Below, one piece after another: positions 54,135 through 63,226 of a DNA stretch of 64,000 nt. The position numbers and the translations under genes are program-made. Under the pieces are notes generated by a model, which was not told where the DNA came from, made no database searches, and saw nothing but the letters and a program-made list of their open reading frames with translations. The stretch's first letter is position 1, and every line of letters begins with the position of its first letter. This stretch comes from Pseudomonas sp. FP1742. Lineage in GTDB: Bacteria; Pseudomonadota; Gammaproteobacteria; Pseudomonadales; Pseudomonadaceae. The stretch is taken from the NCBI RefSeq assembly GCF_030687145.1, contig NZ_CP117460.1, forward strand, positions 4,774,001 through 4,838,000. Reading direction: 5' to 3'.

Positions 54135-54833
54135 ATGAGCAACGTCGACCACGCCGAAATCGCCAAATTCGAAGCCCTGGCCCATCGCTGGTGGGATCGC
54201 GAAAGCGAGTTCAAACCGCTGCACGACATCAACCCGTTGCGGGTCAACTGGATCGACGAGCGCGTCAATCTGGCCGGCAAGAAAGTCCTCGACGTCGGGT
54301 GCGGCGGCGGCATCCTCAGCGAAGCCATGGCCCAACGCGGGGCTACCGTGATGGGCATCGACATGGGTGAAGCGCCGCTGGCGGTCGCGCAGTTGCATCA
54401 GCTGGAATCCGGCGTGAATGTCGAATACCGGCAGATCACCGCCGAAGCCCTGGCCGAAGAAATGCCCGAGCAATTCGACGTGGTCACCTGCCTGGAAATG
54501 CTTGAACACGTACCGGATCCGTCCTCGGTGATCCGCGCCTGCTTCCGCATGGTCAAGCCTGGCGGCCAGGTATTCTTCTCCACCATCAACCGCAACCCGA
54601 AGGCCTATCTGTTCGCCATCGTCGGTGCCGAATACATCATGAAGCTGTTGCCGCGCGGCACCCACGACTTCAAGAAATTCATCCGCCCCTCGGAGCTGGG
54701 TGCCTGGAGCCGCATGGCCGGCCTGACCGTCAAGGACATCATCGGCCTGACCTACAACCCGCTGACCAAGCACTACAAACTGGCGGCCGATGTCGACGTC
54801 AACTACATGATCCAGACCCTGCGCGAGGAGTAA
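54135..54833 (+). CDS. ubiG: UbiG, ubiquinone biosynthesis O-methyltransferase
   Basis: This 232-residue SAM methyltransferase has motif [17 protein letters not shown], the post-I acidic residue in GIDMGE and [19 protein letters not shown]-terminal [20 protein letters not shown] is the UbiG signature. It carries out both O-methylation steps in ubiquinone synthesis. An AGAGGA ribosome-binding site precedes the start, and mupP follows after four bases, indicating an operon. Confidence 0.96.
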   Translation: MSNVDHAEIAKFEALAHRWWDRESEFKPLHDINPLRVNWIDERVNLAGKKVLDVGCGGGILSEAMAQRGATVMGIDMGEAPLAVAQLHQLESGVNVEYRQITAEALAEEMPEQFDVVTCLEMLEHVPDPSSVIRACFRMVKPGGQVFFSTINRNPKAYLFAIVGAEYIMKLLPRGTHDFKKFIRPSELGAWSRMAGLTVKDIIGLTYNPLTKHYKLAADVDVNYMIQTLREE

Positions 54834-54837
54834 GCCG

Positions 54838-55509
54838 ATGCGTATCAGAGCAGTTCTCTTCGACATGGACGGCACCCTGCTCGACACCGCCCCGGACTTC
54901 ATCGCCATCTGCCAGGCGATGCGCGCTGAGCGTGGTTTGCCGCCGATGAACGACAAGCACATCCGCGACGAGATTTCCGGCGGCGCCAAGGCGATGGTCG
55001 CCGTGACCTTTTCCATGGACCCGGAATCGCCAGGCTTCGAAGAGCTGCGCCTGGAATTTCTGGAGCGCTATGTCAAAGGTTGCGCGGTGCACAGCAAGCT
55101 CTTCGACGGCATGGGCGAATTGCTGGCCGACATCGAGAAGGCCAACCTGATCTGGGGCGTGGTCACCAACAAACCGCTGCGCTTCGCCGAGCCGATCATG
55201 CAGCAACTGGGGCTGGCCGAACGTTCGGCACTGTTGATCTGCCCGGATCATGTGAAGAACAGCAAACCGGACCCGGAGCCGTTGATCCTGGCGTGCAAGA
55301 TGCTCGATCTGGACCCGGCCAGCGTGCTGTTTGTCGGCGATGACCTGCGCGATATCGAGTCTGGCCGTGATGCCGGCACCAGAACGGCTGCCGTGACCTA
55401 TGGCTATATTCATCCGGACGATAATCCTCGGCATTGGGGCGCGGATGTGGTGGTCGATCATCCGCTGGAGTTGCGCCAGGTGCTGGATAGCGCTTTGTGC
55501 AGTTGCTGA
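54838..55509 (+). CDS. mupP: MupP, N-acetylmuramic acid 6-phosphate phosphatase (HAD family)
   Basis: This 223-residue HAD phosphatase has [14 protein letters not shown] at residues 8-21 with nucleophile Asp9 and acid/base Asp11, VVTNKP as motif II and [14 protein letters not shown] as motif IV. It was earlier annotated as phosphoglycolate phosphatase. The position directly after ubiG matches the Pseudomonas gene shown to dephosphorylate MurNAc-6P in cell-wall recycling, the route that bypasses de novo MurNAc synthesis and affects fosfomycin tolerance. Assignment rests on this context. Confidence 0.85.
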   Translation: MRIRAVLFDMDGTLLDTAPDFIAICQAMRAERGLPPMNDKHIRDEISGGAKAMVAVTFSMDPESPGFEELRLEFLERYVKGCAVHSKLFDGMGELLADIEKANLIWGVVTNKPLRFAEPIMQQLGLAERSALLICPDHVKNSKPDPEPLILACKMLDLDPASVLFVGDDLRDIESGRDAGTRTAAVTYGYIHPDDNPRHWGADVVVDHPLELRQVLDSALCSC

Positions 55510-55530
55510 TCTGACTGGCAACAGGAAGCA

Positions 55531-55659
55531 TTTGTGGCGAGGGGGCTTGCCCCCGTTCGGCTGCGAAGCAGTCGTAAATCCAGAGAACACGGTCTGGCTG
55601 AAGGTAGCGAATGGAGGGCCGCTTCGCGACCCAACGGGGGCAAGCCCCCTCGCCACAAT
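55531..55659. repeat. Composite palindromic repeat (GTGGCGAGGGGGC family), forward orientation
   Basis: The ends are tttgtggcgagggggcttgc and its inverse. The left inner arm is GTTCGGCTGCGAAGCAGTCG and the right inner arm is GGGCCGCTTCGCGACCCAAC, the same two arms as at 11613-11727 but in the opposite order. The spacer between the arms differs. It lies between mupP and yciK, which are co-directional. Confidence 0.9.
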
Positions 55660-55716
55660 AAGCGCTCTTGTCACAGATGCGATGCATGCCTACGTTGAAT
55701 TGTTGTGAGGTTTTCT

Positions 55717-56457
55717 ATGTTTGATTATTCCGCCCGTCCCGAATTGCTCAAGGACCGGGTCATCCTGGTCACCGGCGCTGGTCGCGGCATCGGCGCCGCC
55801 GCTGCAAAAACCTATGCCGCCCATGGTGCCACCGTACTGTTGCTGGGCAAGACCGAAGCCAATCTGACTCAGGTCTACGACGAAATCGAAGCGGCCGGGC
55901 ATCCACAACCGGTCGTGATTCCGTTCAATCTGGAAACCGCCCTGCCCCATCAATACGATGAACTGGCAGCCATGATCGAAACCGAGTTCGGCCACCTCGA
56001 CGGCTTGCTGCACAACGCGTCGATCATCGGCCCGCGCACGCCGATCGAGCAGTTGTCCGGCGAGAATTTCATGCGCGTCATGCATGTCAACGTCAATGCC
56101 ACGTTCATGCTCACCAGCACCCTGCTGCCGCTGCTCAAGCTGTCGCAGGACGCCTCGGTGGTGTTCACCTCCAGCAGCGTCGGGCGCAAGGGGCGTGCGT
56201 ATTGGGGCGCTTATGGTGTCTCCAAGTTCGCGACCGAAGGCCTGATGCAAACCCTGGCTGACGAAGTAGACACCGTGGCTCCGGTGCGCTCCAACAGCAT
56301 CAACCCCGGCGCTACCCGCACCAGCATGCGCGCTCAAGCCTATCCAGGCGAAAACCCGCTGAATAACCCGACACCCGAGGAAATCATGCCGGTCTACCTT
56401 TACCTGATGGGTCCGGACAGTACCGGCATCAATGGCCAGGCGTTCAACGCGCAGTAA
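55717..56457 (+). CDS. yciK: YciK family SDR oxidoreductase
   Basis: This 246-residue classical SDR has LVTGAGRGIGAAAAKTYA as the cofactor site, the Asn of LHNASIIG, the Ser in FTSSSVGRKG and the Tyr-x3-Lys in YGVSKFATEG. It matches the YciK family, whose substrate is unknown. The ATG at 55717 is preferred over a GTG at 55705 because TGAGG precedes it and YSARPELLKDRVILVTG is the family N-terminus. The composite repeat separates it from mupP, but all three genes ubiG-mupP-yciK share direction. Confidence 0.9.
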   Translation: MFDYSARPELLKDRVILVTGAGRGIGAAAAKTYAAHGATVLLLGKTEANLTQVYDEIEAAGHPQPVVIPFNLETALPHQYDELAAMIETEFGHLDGLLHNASIIGPRTPIEQLSGENFMRVMHVNVNATFMLTSTLLPLLKLSQDASVVFTSSSVGRKGRAYWGAYGVSKFATEGLMQTLADEVDTVAPVRSNSINPGATRTSMRAQAYPGENPLNNPTPEEIMPVYLYLMGPDSTGINGQAFNAQ

Positions 56458-56831
56458 TGCCCGTGCGTCGCTTTTGCGCCGCGACGACTTCCCGTCGCGG
56501 CACACAAAACCAATGATAAGCACCGCTGTTTCAAGTCAAACAAATGTCACCACTTCCAGTGGCACCCCTCACCTAGTCATCCAGCCATTTGATTTAGAAC
56601 GATTTTTATCCGACTGAACCGAATGGCATGACTTTCGCTCTAATTTTGCTCAGACACGCCGTGTGAAAGCAGACGGAGCGGAGCTTGAGCCGAGAGGTTA
56701 CTAATCTTCGGCAAAGCGGACTAAACTCGTGCCATACGTCCTACGGGACTGATGGACCAGTATGACGCGCAGCCCAAAGCCGCTCTCACCCAGCCTGTAA
56801 GACAGCCTTACTGCTTAGGGGCTCACGCCAT
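56458..56831 (+). other. 374-base structured region before the diguanylate cyclase gene
   Basis: A strong hairpin GCCGCGACG / CGTCGCGGC at 56478-56501 lies 20 bases after the yciK stop and may end that transcript, although no T-run follows. Further on, inverted repeats GCCGAGA / TCTTCGGC (about 56690-56716) and GTCC / GGAC (about 56738-56750) and several GGA motifs suggest a folded leader or a small RNA. No open frame is supported here. The last part holds AGGGG, 13 bases before the ATG. Confidence 0.5.
56478..56501 (+). terminator. Strong hairpin after yciK, terminator-like
   Basis: A perfect 9-bp GC-rich stem with a six-base loop (ACTTCC) begins 20 bases after the yciK stop. Lack of a U-run makes it an imperfect intrinsic terminator; it may protect the 3' end instead. 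Confidence 0.5.
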
Positions 56832-57758
56832 ATGAAATCACCTTCCCAGACCAACGCAATTGACTTCGACAGCGCCAAATTGCAGCGCCTGGGCTTTGGT
56901 CAGCAGCCTACCCTTCTGGAGCGGCCCTTCAGCCTTGCGCAGTTGCGTCAGGAGCTTGGTCTGCAACTGCAAACCAGTCTTGAGCCGCAACGCATCCTCG
57001 GACTTTTCTTCCGCGAAATTCAACACCTGGTACCGCTGGACGCCTTGAATTATGAGCATCAGCCCAGCGACTTGCGCCTGCAGTTCGGCCAGCGGGGTCA
57101 TCATTCAATCAGCTACAGCCTCAGTCATGAAGGCGAGCAATTGGGTGAACTGGTATTCCGTCGCAATCAGCGTTTCAGCGATGAAGAGCAAGGCCACCTG
57201 GAGTCGCTGTTATCAACGCTTCTCTACCCGATGCGCAACGCCCTGCTCTACCGTGCCGCCACCCAAAGCGCCTTGCGCGACCCGCTGACCGACACCGGCA
57301 ATCGCATCGCGATGGATCAAACGCTACAGCGGGAAATCGAGATGTCGCGCCGCCACTCGCAACCCCTGTCGCTGCTGATGCTGGACATCGATCACTTCAA
57401 ACAGATCAATGACACCTACGGACACAGTGCCGGCGATGAAGTGCTCAAAGCCGTCGCAGCCTCAATCAAAAGCCAGTTGCGTAACGTGGACATGGTGTTC
57501 CGGTTTGGTGGCGAAGAATTTATGATCCTGCTGTCCAACACCAACCGGGAAGCCGCGGCCATGGTCGGTGAGCGGCTGCGGTTTGCTGCGCAGGCGCAGG
57601 ACTATGTGGCCGAAGGCAAGGCCATCGAACTGACGGTCAGCCTGGGTTGCTCGACCCTGCTGCCCGGCGAATCCGCCGAGAGCCTGTTGCGACGGGCCGA
57701 CAGTGCGCTGTATGTGGCCAAACGCGAGGGGCGTAACCGATTGGCGATGGCGGGCTGA
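56832..57758 (+). CDS. Diguanylate cyclase with GAF-like N-terminal region
   Basis: This 308-residue protein has a C-terminal GGDEF domain (about 145-305) with the active-site motif FGGEEFMILL and an inhibitory I-site RNVD placed five residues before it, so product inhibition by c-di-GMP is expected. DPLTDTGNRIAMD and LMLDIDHFKQINDTYGH are further signature blocks. The N-terminal 140 residues have no membrane segment and resemble a degenerate GAF-type sensor. It makes c-di-GMP from GTP in the cytoplasm. The long upstream region suggests post-transcriptional control. Confidence 0.92.
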   Translation: MKSPSQTNAIDFDSAKLQRLGFGQQPTLLERPFSLAQLRQELGLQLQTSLEPQRILGLFFREIQHLVPLDALNYEHQPSDLRLQFGQRGHHSISYSLSHEGEQLGELVFRRNQRFSDEEQGHLESLLSTLLYPMRNALLYRAATQSALRDPLTDTGNRIAMDQTLQREIEMSRRHSQPLSLLMLDIDHFKQINDTYGHSAGDEVLKAVAASIKSQLRNVDMVFRFGGEEFMILLSNTNREAAAMVGERLRFAAQAQDYVAEGKAIELTVSLGCSTLLPGESAESLLRRADSALYVAKREGRNRLAMAG

Positions 57759-57782
57759 TATTTCAGCAACGCTGCATAACCA

Positions 57783-57873
57783 GTGTGGGAGCGGGCTTGC
57801 TCGCGAAAGCGGTCTGACATTCAGCCTCTCTTATGAATGTTAAGCCGCTTTCGCGAGCAAGCCCGCTCCCACA
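57783..57873. repeat. REP pair (REPIN-like) between convergent genes
   Basis: Inverted REP cores gtgtgggagcgggcttgctc and its inverse, each extended by cgcgaaagcgg, flank a spacer that itself pairs partly (tgacattca / tgaatgtta). It fills the gap between the diguanylate cyclase gene and the TenA-like gene. Confidence 0.92.
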
Positions 57874-57898
57874 TTTGGTTGGTGTTGCTTTCAGAGGA

Positions 57899-58693
57899 TC
57901 AGCTTTCAGCCAATGCCATCCGCTCACGGACTACCGGGGCCTTTCCTGCCAGCTCCAACTGCATGCAACGTTCCAGGAACAGGTACATGTAGTCGTAACT
58001 TTTGCAGACCGCCTGGCGCAATTCCATTTGCAGGGATTTGCTCGGGTTCATGCCCGCCAGGCTGCAGATGATTTCCAGCGCTTCCCAAGGATGGGCATCG
58101 TCATACTGGGCGTGCATCTTCAACCACTTCATCGCTCGCTTGCGATCTTCCTCGGGGAACGAGGCCGCGTAGACGCCATTGGAGCAGACCAGTGCCGACC
58201 ACTCCCCGGTGGCACCTTCGATGGCGTAGTTGGTGGCGGCGATGGCCACGATCAGCGAGTCCGACGAACTGGTGTGCCAGCACCAGTGGCTCAAGGCATG
58301 AAGTTCAGGGGCTACCTTTTGCGCTTGCAGATCTTCCAGGCTGACACCGTGAGCACGACTCCAGTGCACCCAATAATCGGCATGGTTCAATTCGACGCGA
58401 ATGTTGCGCATCAGCCAGCGACGCGCCATGTCTTCGCCAGGATGGCGGGCAAATCGGGTCTTGGTCAGGTTCTGTGCCATATATAACGCGAACTGTTCGA
58501 CCACAGGCCAGCCACCAATAAGGTACTGACGCATGGTTTTTGCGCTGAGCTTGTTATCGCGCATGCGCTGGTACAGTTCGTGTCCGACAACCCGGCGCTT
58601 GCTCTCACTGCAATCCTGAATCAATTGCTGAGCCCAGGCGGGATAACTTGCAGCTTCCATGAGTGGTCCGGTTCGGTTGAATGTGTCGATCAC
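57899..58693 (-). CDS. TenA/PqqC-like heme-oxygenase-fold protein
   Basis: This 264-residue all-helical protein belongs to the TenA/PqqC/iron-containing redox enzyme superfamily; WLMRNIRVELNHADYWVHW, NYAIEGATGEWS and KMHAQYDDAHPWEALEII carry the Glu and His residues that form the internal site. The start is a GTG at 58693 (V-I-D-T-F-N-R), selected by AAGGAG seven bases upstream; the ATG at 58741 overlaps the preceding gene but lacks such a site. It lies just downstream of a GGDEF-EAL gene. Pseudomonads often annotate it as a TenA-type regulator, but its reaction is unknown. Confidence 0.82.
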   Translation of the reverse strand: MIDTFNRTGPLMEAASYPAWAQQLIQDCSESKRRVVGHELYQRMRDNKLSAKTMRQYLIGGWPVVEQFALYMAQNLTKTRFARHPGEDMARRWLMRNIRVELNHADYWVHWSRAHGVSLEDLQAQKVAPELHALSHWCWHTSSSDSLIVAIAATNYAIEGATGEWSALVCSNGVYAASFPEEDRKRAMKWLKMHAQYDDAHPWEALEIICSLAGMNPSKSLQMELRQAVCKSYDYMYLFLERCMQLELAGKAPVVRERMALAES

Positions 58694-58737
58694 TGTCGCG
58701 CTCCTTTTGATTGTGATTTTCAGATCAACAAGAGATT

Positions 58738-61197
58738 TCAACGGAACGTGCCAGGCGCCTTGAACAACAAAGGAAGGGGCCTGGCAGGACGACTTTGCAA
58801 ACTATCGCAGGTAAACAGATGCGGGCGTTCAATCACATACCCTTGAGCGTAATCCACCCCGATCTCCAGCAATGCCTGCTCGATCTGAGGTGTTTCAACG
58901 AACTCTGCAATCGTGCGCTTACCCATGACATGCCCGATGTGGTTGATCACTTCGACCATGGCGCGGTTAATCGGGTCGTCCAGCATATCCTTTACGAAAC
59001 TCCCGTCGATCTTCAGGAAGTCTACAGGTAAATGTTTCAAGTAAGCGAATGAGGACATCCCGGCGCAGAAGTCATCCAGTGAAAAGTGACAACCTAAACC
59101 TTTGAGTTCATTGATAAATCTAATTGCGCTCGACAAATTGGAAATTGCACTGGTTTCTGTAATTTCAAAACAAATCATTTCAGGTGGAATTGAATACGCA
59201 ACAAATTGTTCACGAAGAAAGTCCAGAAACGCCTCATCTCCGATAGTAATACCTGACAGATTTATCGCACACATGGCCAGCGGTCCTTCGCGCTCTTGCG
59301 CGATGGCTTGGGCAATGACTTTGAAAACGTTCTCCACTACCCAGCGATCAAGCGATGTCATCAAACCATAACGCTCGGCGGCTGGAATGAAACTGTCCGG
59401 CAGAATCATGCGCCCGGCTTCGTCATGCAGGCGCAGCAGGATTTCAATATGCCCACCCCCTCGTTCGCCAGGCCCCAGGGGCGCGATTTCCTGGGCGTAC
59501 AGGCAGAAGCGGTCTTCTTCCAAAGCCATGTGCAGGCGCTGCACCCAAGCCATCTCGCCAAAGCGCAGGGACAGCTCCGAGTCATCGGCGTGGTAGACCT
59601 GAACCCGGTTGCGGCCCTTTTCCTTGGCCATATAACAGGCCATGTCAGCGGCACGCAGCGAAGCTTCGAGCGTGGCCGGACTCTGGTTCACATGCACCAG
59701 CCCGATGCTCACGGTGGTCACGAACGGACGGCCTTTCCAGACAAAGTGCAGGTTTTGTACGGTCTTGCGCAGGCCTTCGGCGATTTTCTCGGCCGCTTCC
59801 GGCCCACAGTTCTCCAGCAGAATGCCGAACTCGTCGCCACCTAATCGGGCCAGGGTGTCGCCTTCGCGCAAACCGGATTGCAACAACGCACAAATATGCC
59901 GCAGCAACTCGTCGCCCGCCGCATGACCGCAGGTGTCATTGACCAGCTTGAATTGATCCAGATCGAGGAACATCAAGGCGTGACGCCCCCCCTGTCGCGT
60001 CAGGTTATGTAACGCCTGCTCGAGGCGATATTCGAATTCACGGCGGTTGGCCAGCCCGGTCAAAGCGTCATGGGTCGCCTGCCAGGACAGATTGGCGATG
60101 TACTGCCGCTCCTGGGTCATGTCATGCAGCACAAGCACCGTGCCACTGACCTTGCCCGCGTTGCTGATCGGCGCGCCGACCAGCGTGACCGAGACCGTGC
60201 TGCCATCCAGACGCTGGATCAGTTTCGAATGTTCGCTGCCGCCGCTGAGCTGGCCGCTCAAAATGTGCTCGATCAAGGTAAAACCGTCGGCCTGAGCATT
60301 CTCGTCCAGCAGATTGAACAGCGCCGCCAAGGGCAACCCTGTTGCTTGCTCGGCTTTCCAGTGAGTCAAGGCCTCGGCGGCCGGATTCATAAAGGCGATC
60401 GCACCCTCGACGTCCGTGGTGATCACCCCGTCGCCAATCGATTGCAGAGTGATCTGTGCCCGGTCTTTCTCCAACTGCAAGGCATCGGCAAAGGCATGGC
60501 GTTGCTTGAGCAGTTTATGGGTACGCAGCAAGGCCAGCACGATCAGGCCCAGCGCGGTGGCGAGGTTCGTCACCAGCAGCAACCGGAGAATCATGCGTGA
60601 GCCTTCGCCCAAGGCATCGCTGAACGCTTTCGCGGGAGGCGTCACGCCATCGTTGATGCCTAGGATCTGCGCCTTCCAGCGCTTGATGTCGGCATCGGTG
60701 GCCTGATTTTCGACAATGCGCTGATGCATCTCTTGGGCGACATCATCGAGTTGCACCAGGTAGGCGTCACCGATCGTCCACAGGCCGATGGCTTTTTCTA
60801 GGTAGCTGAAGTGCCGGAAATTGAGGTACAGCCAAATCAGGCTGGGGACGTCGTCCGGGTGATTGCCGCCCTTGAGAATCGCAAGCCGCGCAGCTTCGAT
60901 ATTCGGTGGTTGATGATCCAGCGCCAGACGCAACTCATGGCCACCCTGAGGCACGGCAATCGCTTTCTGGTATTTGAGAAAAATCGTCTCGTCGCGACTG
61001 TCGGCGTAGAGATTGAGGTAATAGATTGCGTCTTTCTGGCCCTTGGACCACAGGCTTTCACCGCCGACGTAGCCGCGAACCGCGGAAAGAACGTACAGAC
61101 TGACGCCGCCCAACAGCGCCTGAAACAATACAACGGCGATAAATGGCCAGACGATGCCCAACAACCGCGGTGTTCCGAGAGTCCGTTTTTGCTTCAT
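58738..61197 (-). CDS. Membrane-bound PAS-GGDEF-EAL signalling protein
   Basis: This 819-residue protein has an N-terminal periplasmic sensor flanked by two membrane helices (about 12-34 and 212-232), a PAS domain (about 250-370, ITLQSIGDGVITTDVEGA), a GGDEF domain (ARLGGDEFGILL, with I-site REGD) and an EAL domain. The EAL motif reads IEILLR, keeping the catalytic Glu. ITETSAIS and LKIDGSFVKDM are normal, while DDFG is DDFC. Both domains could be active. The start at 61197 follows AAGGGA. Its stop lies 44 bases before the GTG start of the TenA-like gene, so the two are probably one operon. Confidence 0.92.
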   Translation of the reverse strand: MKQKRTLGTPRLLGIVWPFIAVVLFQALLGGVSLYVLSAVRGYVGGESLWSKGQKDAIYYLNLYADSRDETIFLKYQKAIAVPQGGHELRLALDHQPPNIEAARLAILKGGNHPDDVPSLIWLYLNFRHFSYLEKAIGLWTIGDAYLVQLDDVAQEMHQRIVENQATDADIKRWKAQILGINDGVTPPAKAFSDALGEGSRMILRLLLVTNLATALGLIVLALLRTHKLLKQRHAFADALQLEKDRAQITLQSIGDGVITTDVEGAIAFMNPAAEALTHWKAEQATGLPLAALFNLLDENAQADGFTLIEHILSGQLSGGSEHSKLIQRLDGSTVSVTLVGAPISNAGKVSGTVLVLHDMTQERQYIANLSWQATHDALTGLANRREFEYRLEQALHNLTRQGGRHALMFLDLDQFKLVNDTCGHAAGDELLRHICALLQSGLREGDTLARLGGDEFGILLENCGPEAAEKIAEGLRKTVQNLHFVWKGRPFVTTVSIGLVHVNQSPATLEASLRAADMACYMAKEKGRNRVQVYHADDSELSLRFGEMAWVQRLHMALEEDRFCLYAQEIAPLGPGERGGGHIEILLRLHDEAGRMILPDSFIPAAERYGLMTSLDRWVVENVFKVIAQAIAQEREGPLAMCAINLSGITIGDEAFLDFLREQFVAYSIPPEMICFEITETSAISNLSSAIRFINELKGLGCHFSLDDFCAGMSSFAYLKHLPVDFLKIDGSFVKDMLDDPINRAMVEVINHIGHVMGKRTIAEFVETPQIEQALLEIGVDYAQGYVIERPHLFTCDSLQSRPARPLPLLFKAPGTFR

Positions 61198-61399
61198 GAG
61201 GTCCCTTGCATAAGCACCGCCGGATGAACACCCGAATAAATCCCGCACCTGACAGCACAGACTAGGCTAATTTTCGACACTTCGAATGGTCGGGCACACC
61301 ACTACGAACCGATTGCATGGCCAGACAAGGCACGAAACCGCCAGTATTGAATGTCCTCCGGGACAGTTCAAATACTAAGCACAGAAAACCTTACGAAGT

Positions 61400-63226
61400 T
61401 CAAGGTCGTTGAATTTGCTGCAAATGCCCATAAAGCTTGGCGTACAAACCACCCTCGGCAATCAACTGCTGATGGTCGCCGTCTTCGGCAACCTGCCCGC
61501 CATCGAATACCAGCACCCGGTCAGCCTGCTTCACGGCCGACAACCTGTGCGCAATGATCAGCGTGGTGCGGTTGCTCAAGAACCGCGCCAGCGCCTGGTG
61601 CAGGTTGTATTCGGTGGCGGCATCCAGTGCGGACGTGGCCTCGTCGAGGATCACCACCTTGGGCTCGGCCAGCACCATTCGGGCAATCGCCAGGCGTTGG
61701 CGCTGGCCGCCGGATAAACGCACGCCGGAGCGCCCGACAATACTGTCCAGACCATTGGGCATTTCACGCACTGTGTGGTGCAGTTGAGCGACTTCCAATG
61801 CCTGCCAGCAGGCCTCGTCGCTGCGTTCGCGGCCCATGGTCAGGTTGGCCCGCACGGTGTCGTTGAACAGGGCGGGATGTTGCAGGACCACGGCGACATT
61901 TTCGCGCACGGTTTCCAGGCCGATCTCTTGCTGAGTCGAACCACCGAAACGGATGGTCCCGGCCAGCGGCGTGTACAAGCCCAGCAGCAACTGCACCAGG
62001 GTACTTTTGCCACCCCCGCTGGCGCCGACAATCGCGACTTTTTCCCCGGGGGCAATCGACAGGTTCATTTGGTTCAGCACCAACTCGTCGCCGTAGCCGA
62101 AACTCAACCCCTGAACTTCGATACCCACCGTGTCGCGCCCCTGAAACGGATCGACAGTGCCGGTGTATTGCGGCTCGTCGGCACGGGCCAGTAACTCGTT
62201 GATCCGCGACAGCGCACCGCCGGCGGCGTAAAAGGCGTACTGCAGATTGAGCAGTTGCTCCACCGGACCGATCATGAACCACAGGTAGCTGAACACCGCC
62301 AGCATCTGGCCGATGGACAGGTCGGAAAACAGCACGGTGAGCATGGCCGCGGCACGGAAAATATCGATGCCGAACTGGAACAGCAAACCGCTGGCCCGGT
62401 TCGATGCATCGGTTTTCCACTGCGAGCTCACTGCGTAATCGCGCACTTCACGCGCACGCTGGCCCAGCCGCCCGAGGAAAAAGCCCTGCCGGTTACCGGC
62501 GCGTACTTCCTGAATGGCGTCCAGGGTTTCAGTCAATGCCTGGGTGAAGCGCGAGGTGCTGTCGTTCTCGAGTTTCTTCAGATGTTTGACCCGCTTGCCC
62601 AACTGCACCGTGGCGTAAATCACCAGCGGGTTGAACAGCAGAATCAGCAGCGCGAGCTTCCAGTGCATCCACATCAGAATGGACGCAGTGCCCACCAGTG
62701 TCAGCATCGCCACGAGGAAACGACTGAGGGTTTCGCCGACGAATTTATCCAGCGTGTCCAGGTCGGTGACCAGGTGCGTGGTCACCGTGCCGCTGCCCAG
62801 GCTTTCGTATTCGCCCAGCGAGATACGTTTGAGCCGTTCGATCAGCCGCACCCGAATCCGGTACACGATGTCCTTGGCCAGCGCCGCAAACAATTTCGCC
62901 TGCACCACGTTGAACAACAACGCAGCACAGCGCAACGCCAGGGTCACCAGCAGCATCAGACCAATGTAACCCGCCGCTTTCTGCCAGACGTCGGGCAGCG
63001 CGTGGTTCATGATTTTCAGCGCAGCATCGCCATGACCCAGCAGCACTTCGTCCACCAGCAACGGCAACAGCAACGGGATCGGCACGCTGCACAGCGTTGC
63101 CAATACCGCTACGCCGTTGGCGATCCACAGGGATTTTTTATGGTGAAGGGCCAGACGACGGATTTCCGCCCAGCTCAGCCGATCGACACGTTTGGGAGCT
63201 GCTGCATCATCGGGCAGATCATGCAC
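61400..63226 (-). CDS. ABC exporter, fused permease and ATPase
   Basis: This 608-residue type IV ABC half-transporter has six membrane helices (about 35-310) and a nucleotide-binding domain with Walker A VGASGGGKSTLVQL, signature RLSGGQRQRLAIAR, Walker B VVILDEATSALD and the switch His in IIAHRLSAV. It should work as a homodimer that exports a lipid, peptide or drug. The start is a GTG at 63226 (V-H-D-L-P-D-D), overlapping the end of the DsbA-family gene by eight bases. The substrate is unknown. Confidence 0.88.
   Translation of the reverse strand: MHDLPDDAAAPKRVDRLSWAEIRRLALHHKKSLWIANGVAVLATLCSVPIPLLLPLLVDEVLLGHGDAALKIMNHALPDVWQKAAGYIGLMLLVTLALRCAALLFNVVQAKLFAALAKDIVYRIRVRLIERLKRISLGEYESLGSGTVTTHLVTDLDTLDKFVGETLSRFLVAMLTLVGTASILMWMHWKLALLILLFNPLVIYATVQLGKRVKHLKKLENDSTSRFTQALTETLDAIQEVRAGNRQGFFLGRLGQRAREVRDYAVSSQWKTDASNRASGLLFQFGIDIFRAAAMLTVLFSDLSIGQMLAVFSYLWFMIGPVEQLLNLQYAFYAAGGALSRINELLARADEPQYTGTVDPFQGRDTVGIEVQGLSFGYGDELVLNQMNLSIAPGEKVAIVGASGGGKSTLVQLLLGLYTPLAGTIRFGGSTQQEIGLETVRENVAVVLQHPALFNDTVRANLTMGRERSDEACWQALEVAQLHHTVREMPNGLDSIVGRSGVRLSGGQRQRLAIARMVLAEPKVVILDEATSALDAATEYNLHQALARFLSNRTTLIIAHRLSAVKQADRVLVFDGGQVAEDGDHQQLIAEGGLYAKLYGHLQQIQRP

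Noticed and set aside
56502..56831. c-di-GMP (GEMM) riboswitch in front of the diguanylate cyclase gene
   Set aside because: The conserved core elements of GEMM-type riboswitches could not be found in the right order; only generic hairpins and GGA motifs are present.
1993..57873. REP-type repeats as a CRISPR array
   Set aside because: The repeats are scattered singly as inverted pairs across intergenic gaps, are palindromic throughout and have no regularly spaced unique spacers or cas genes.
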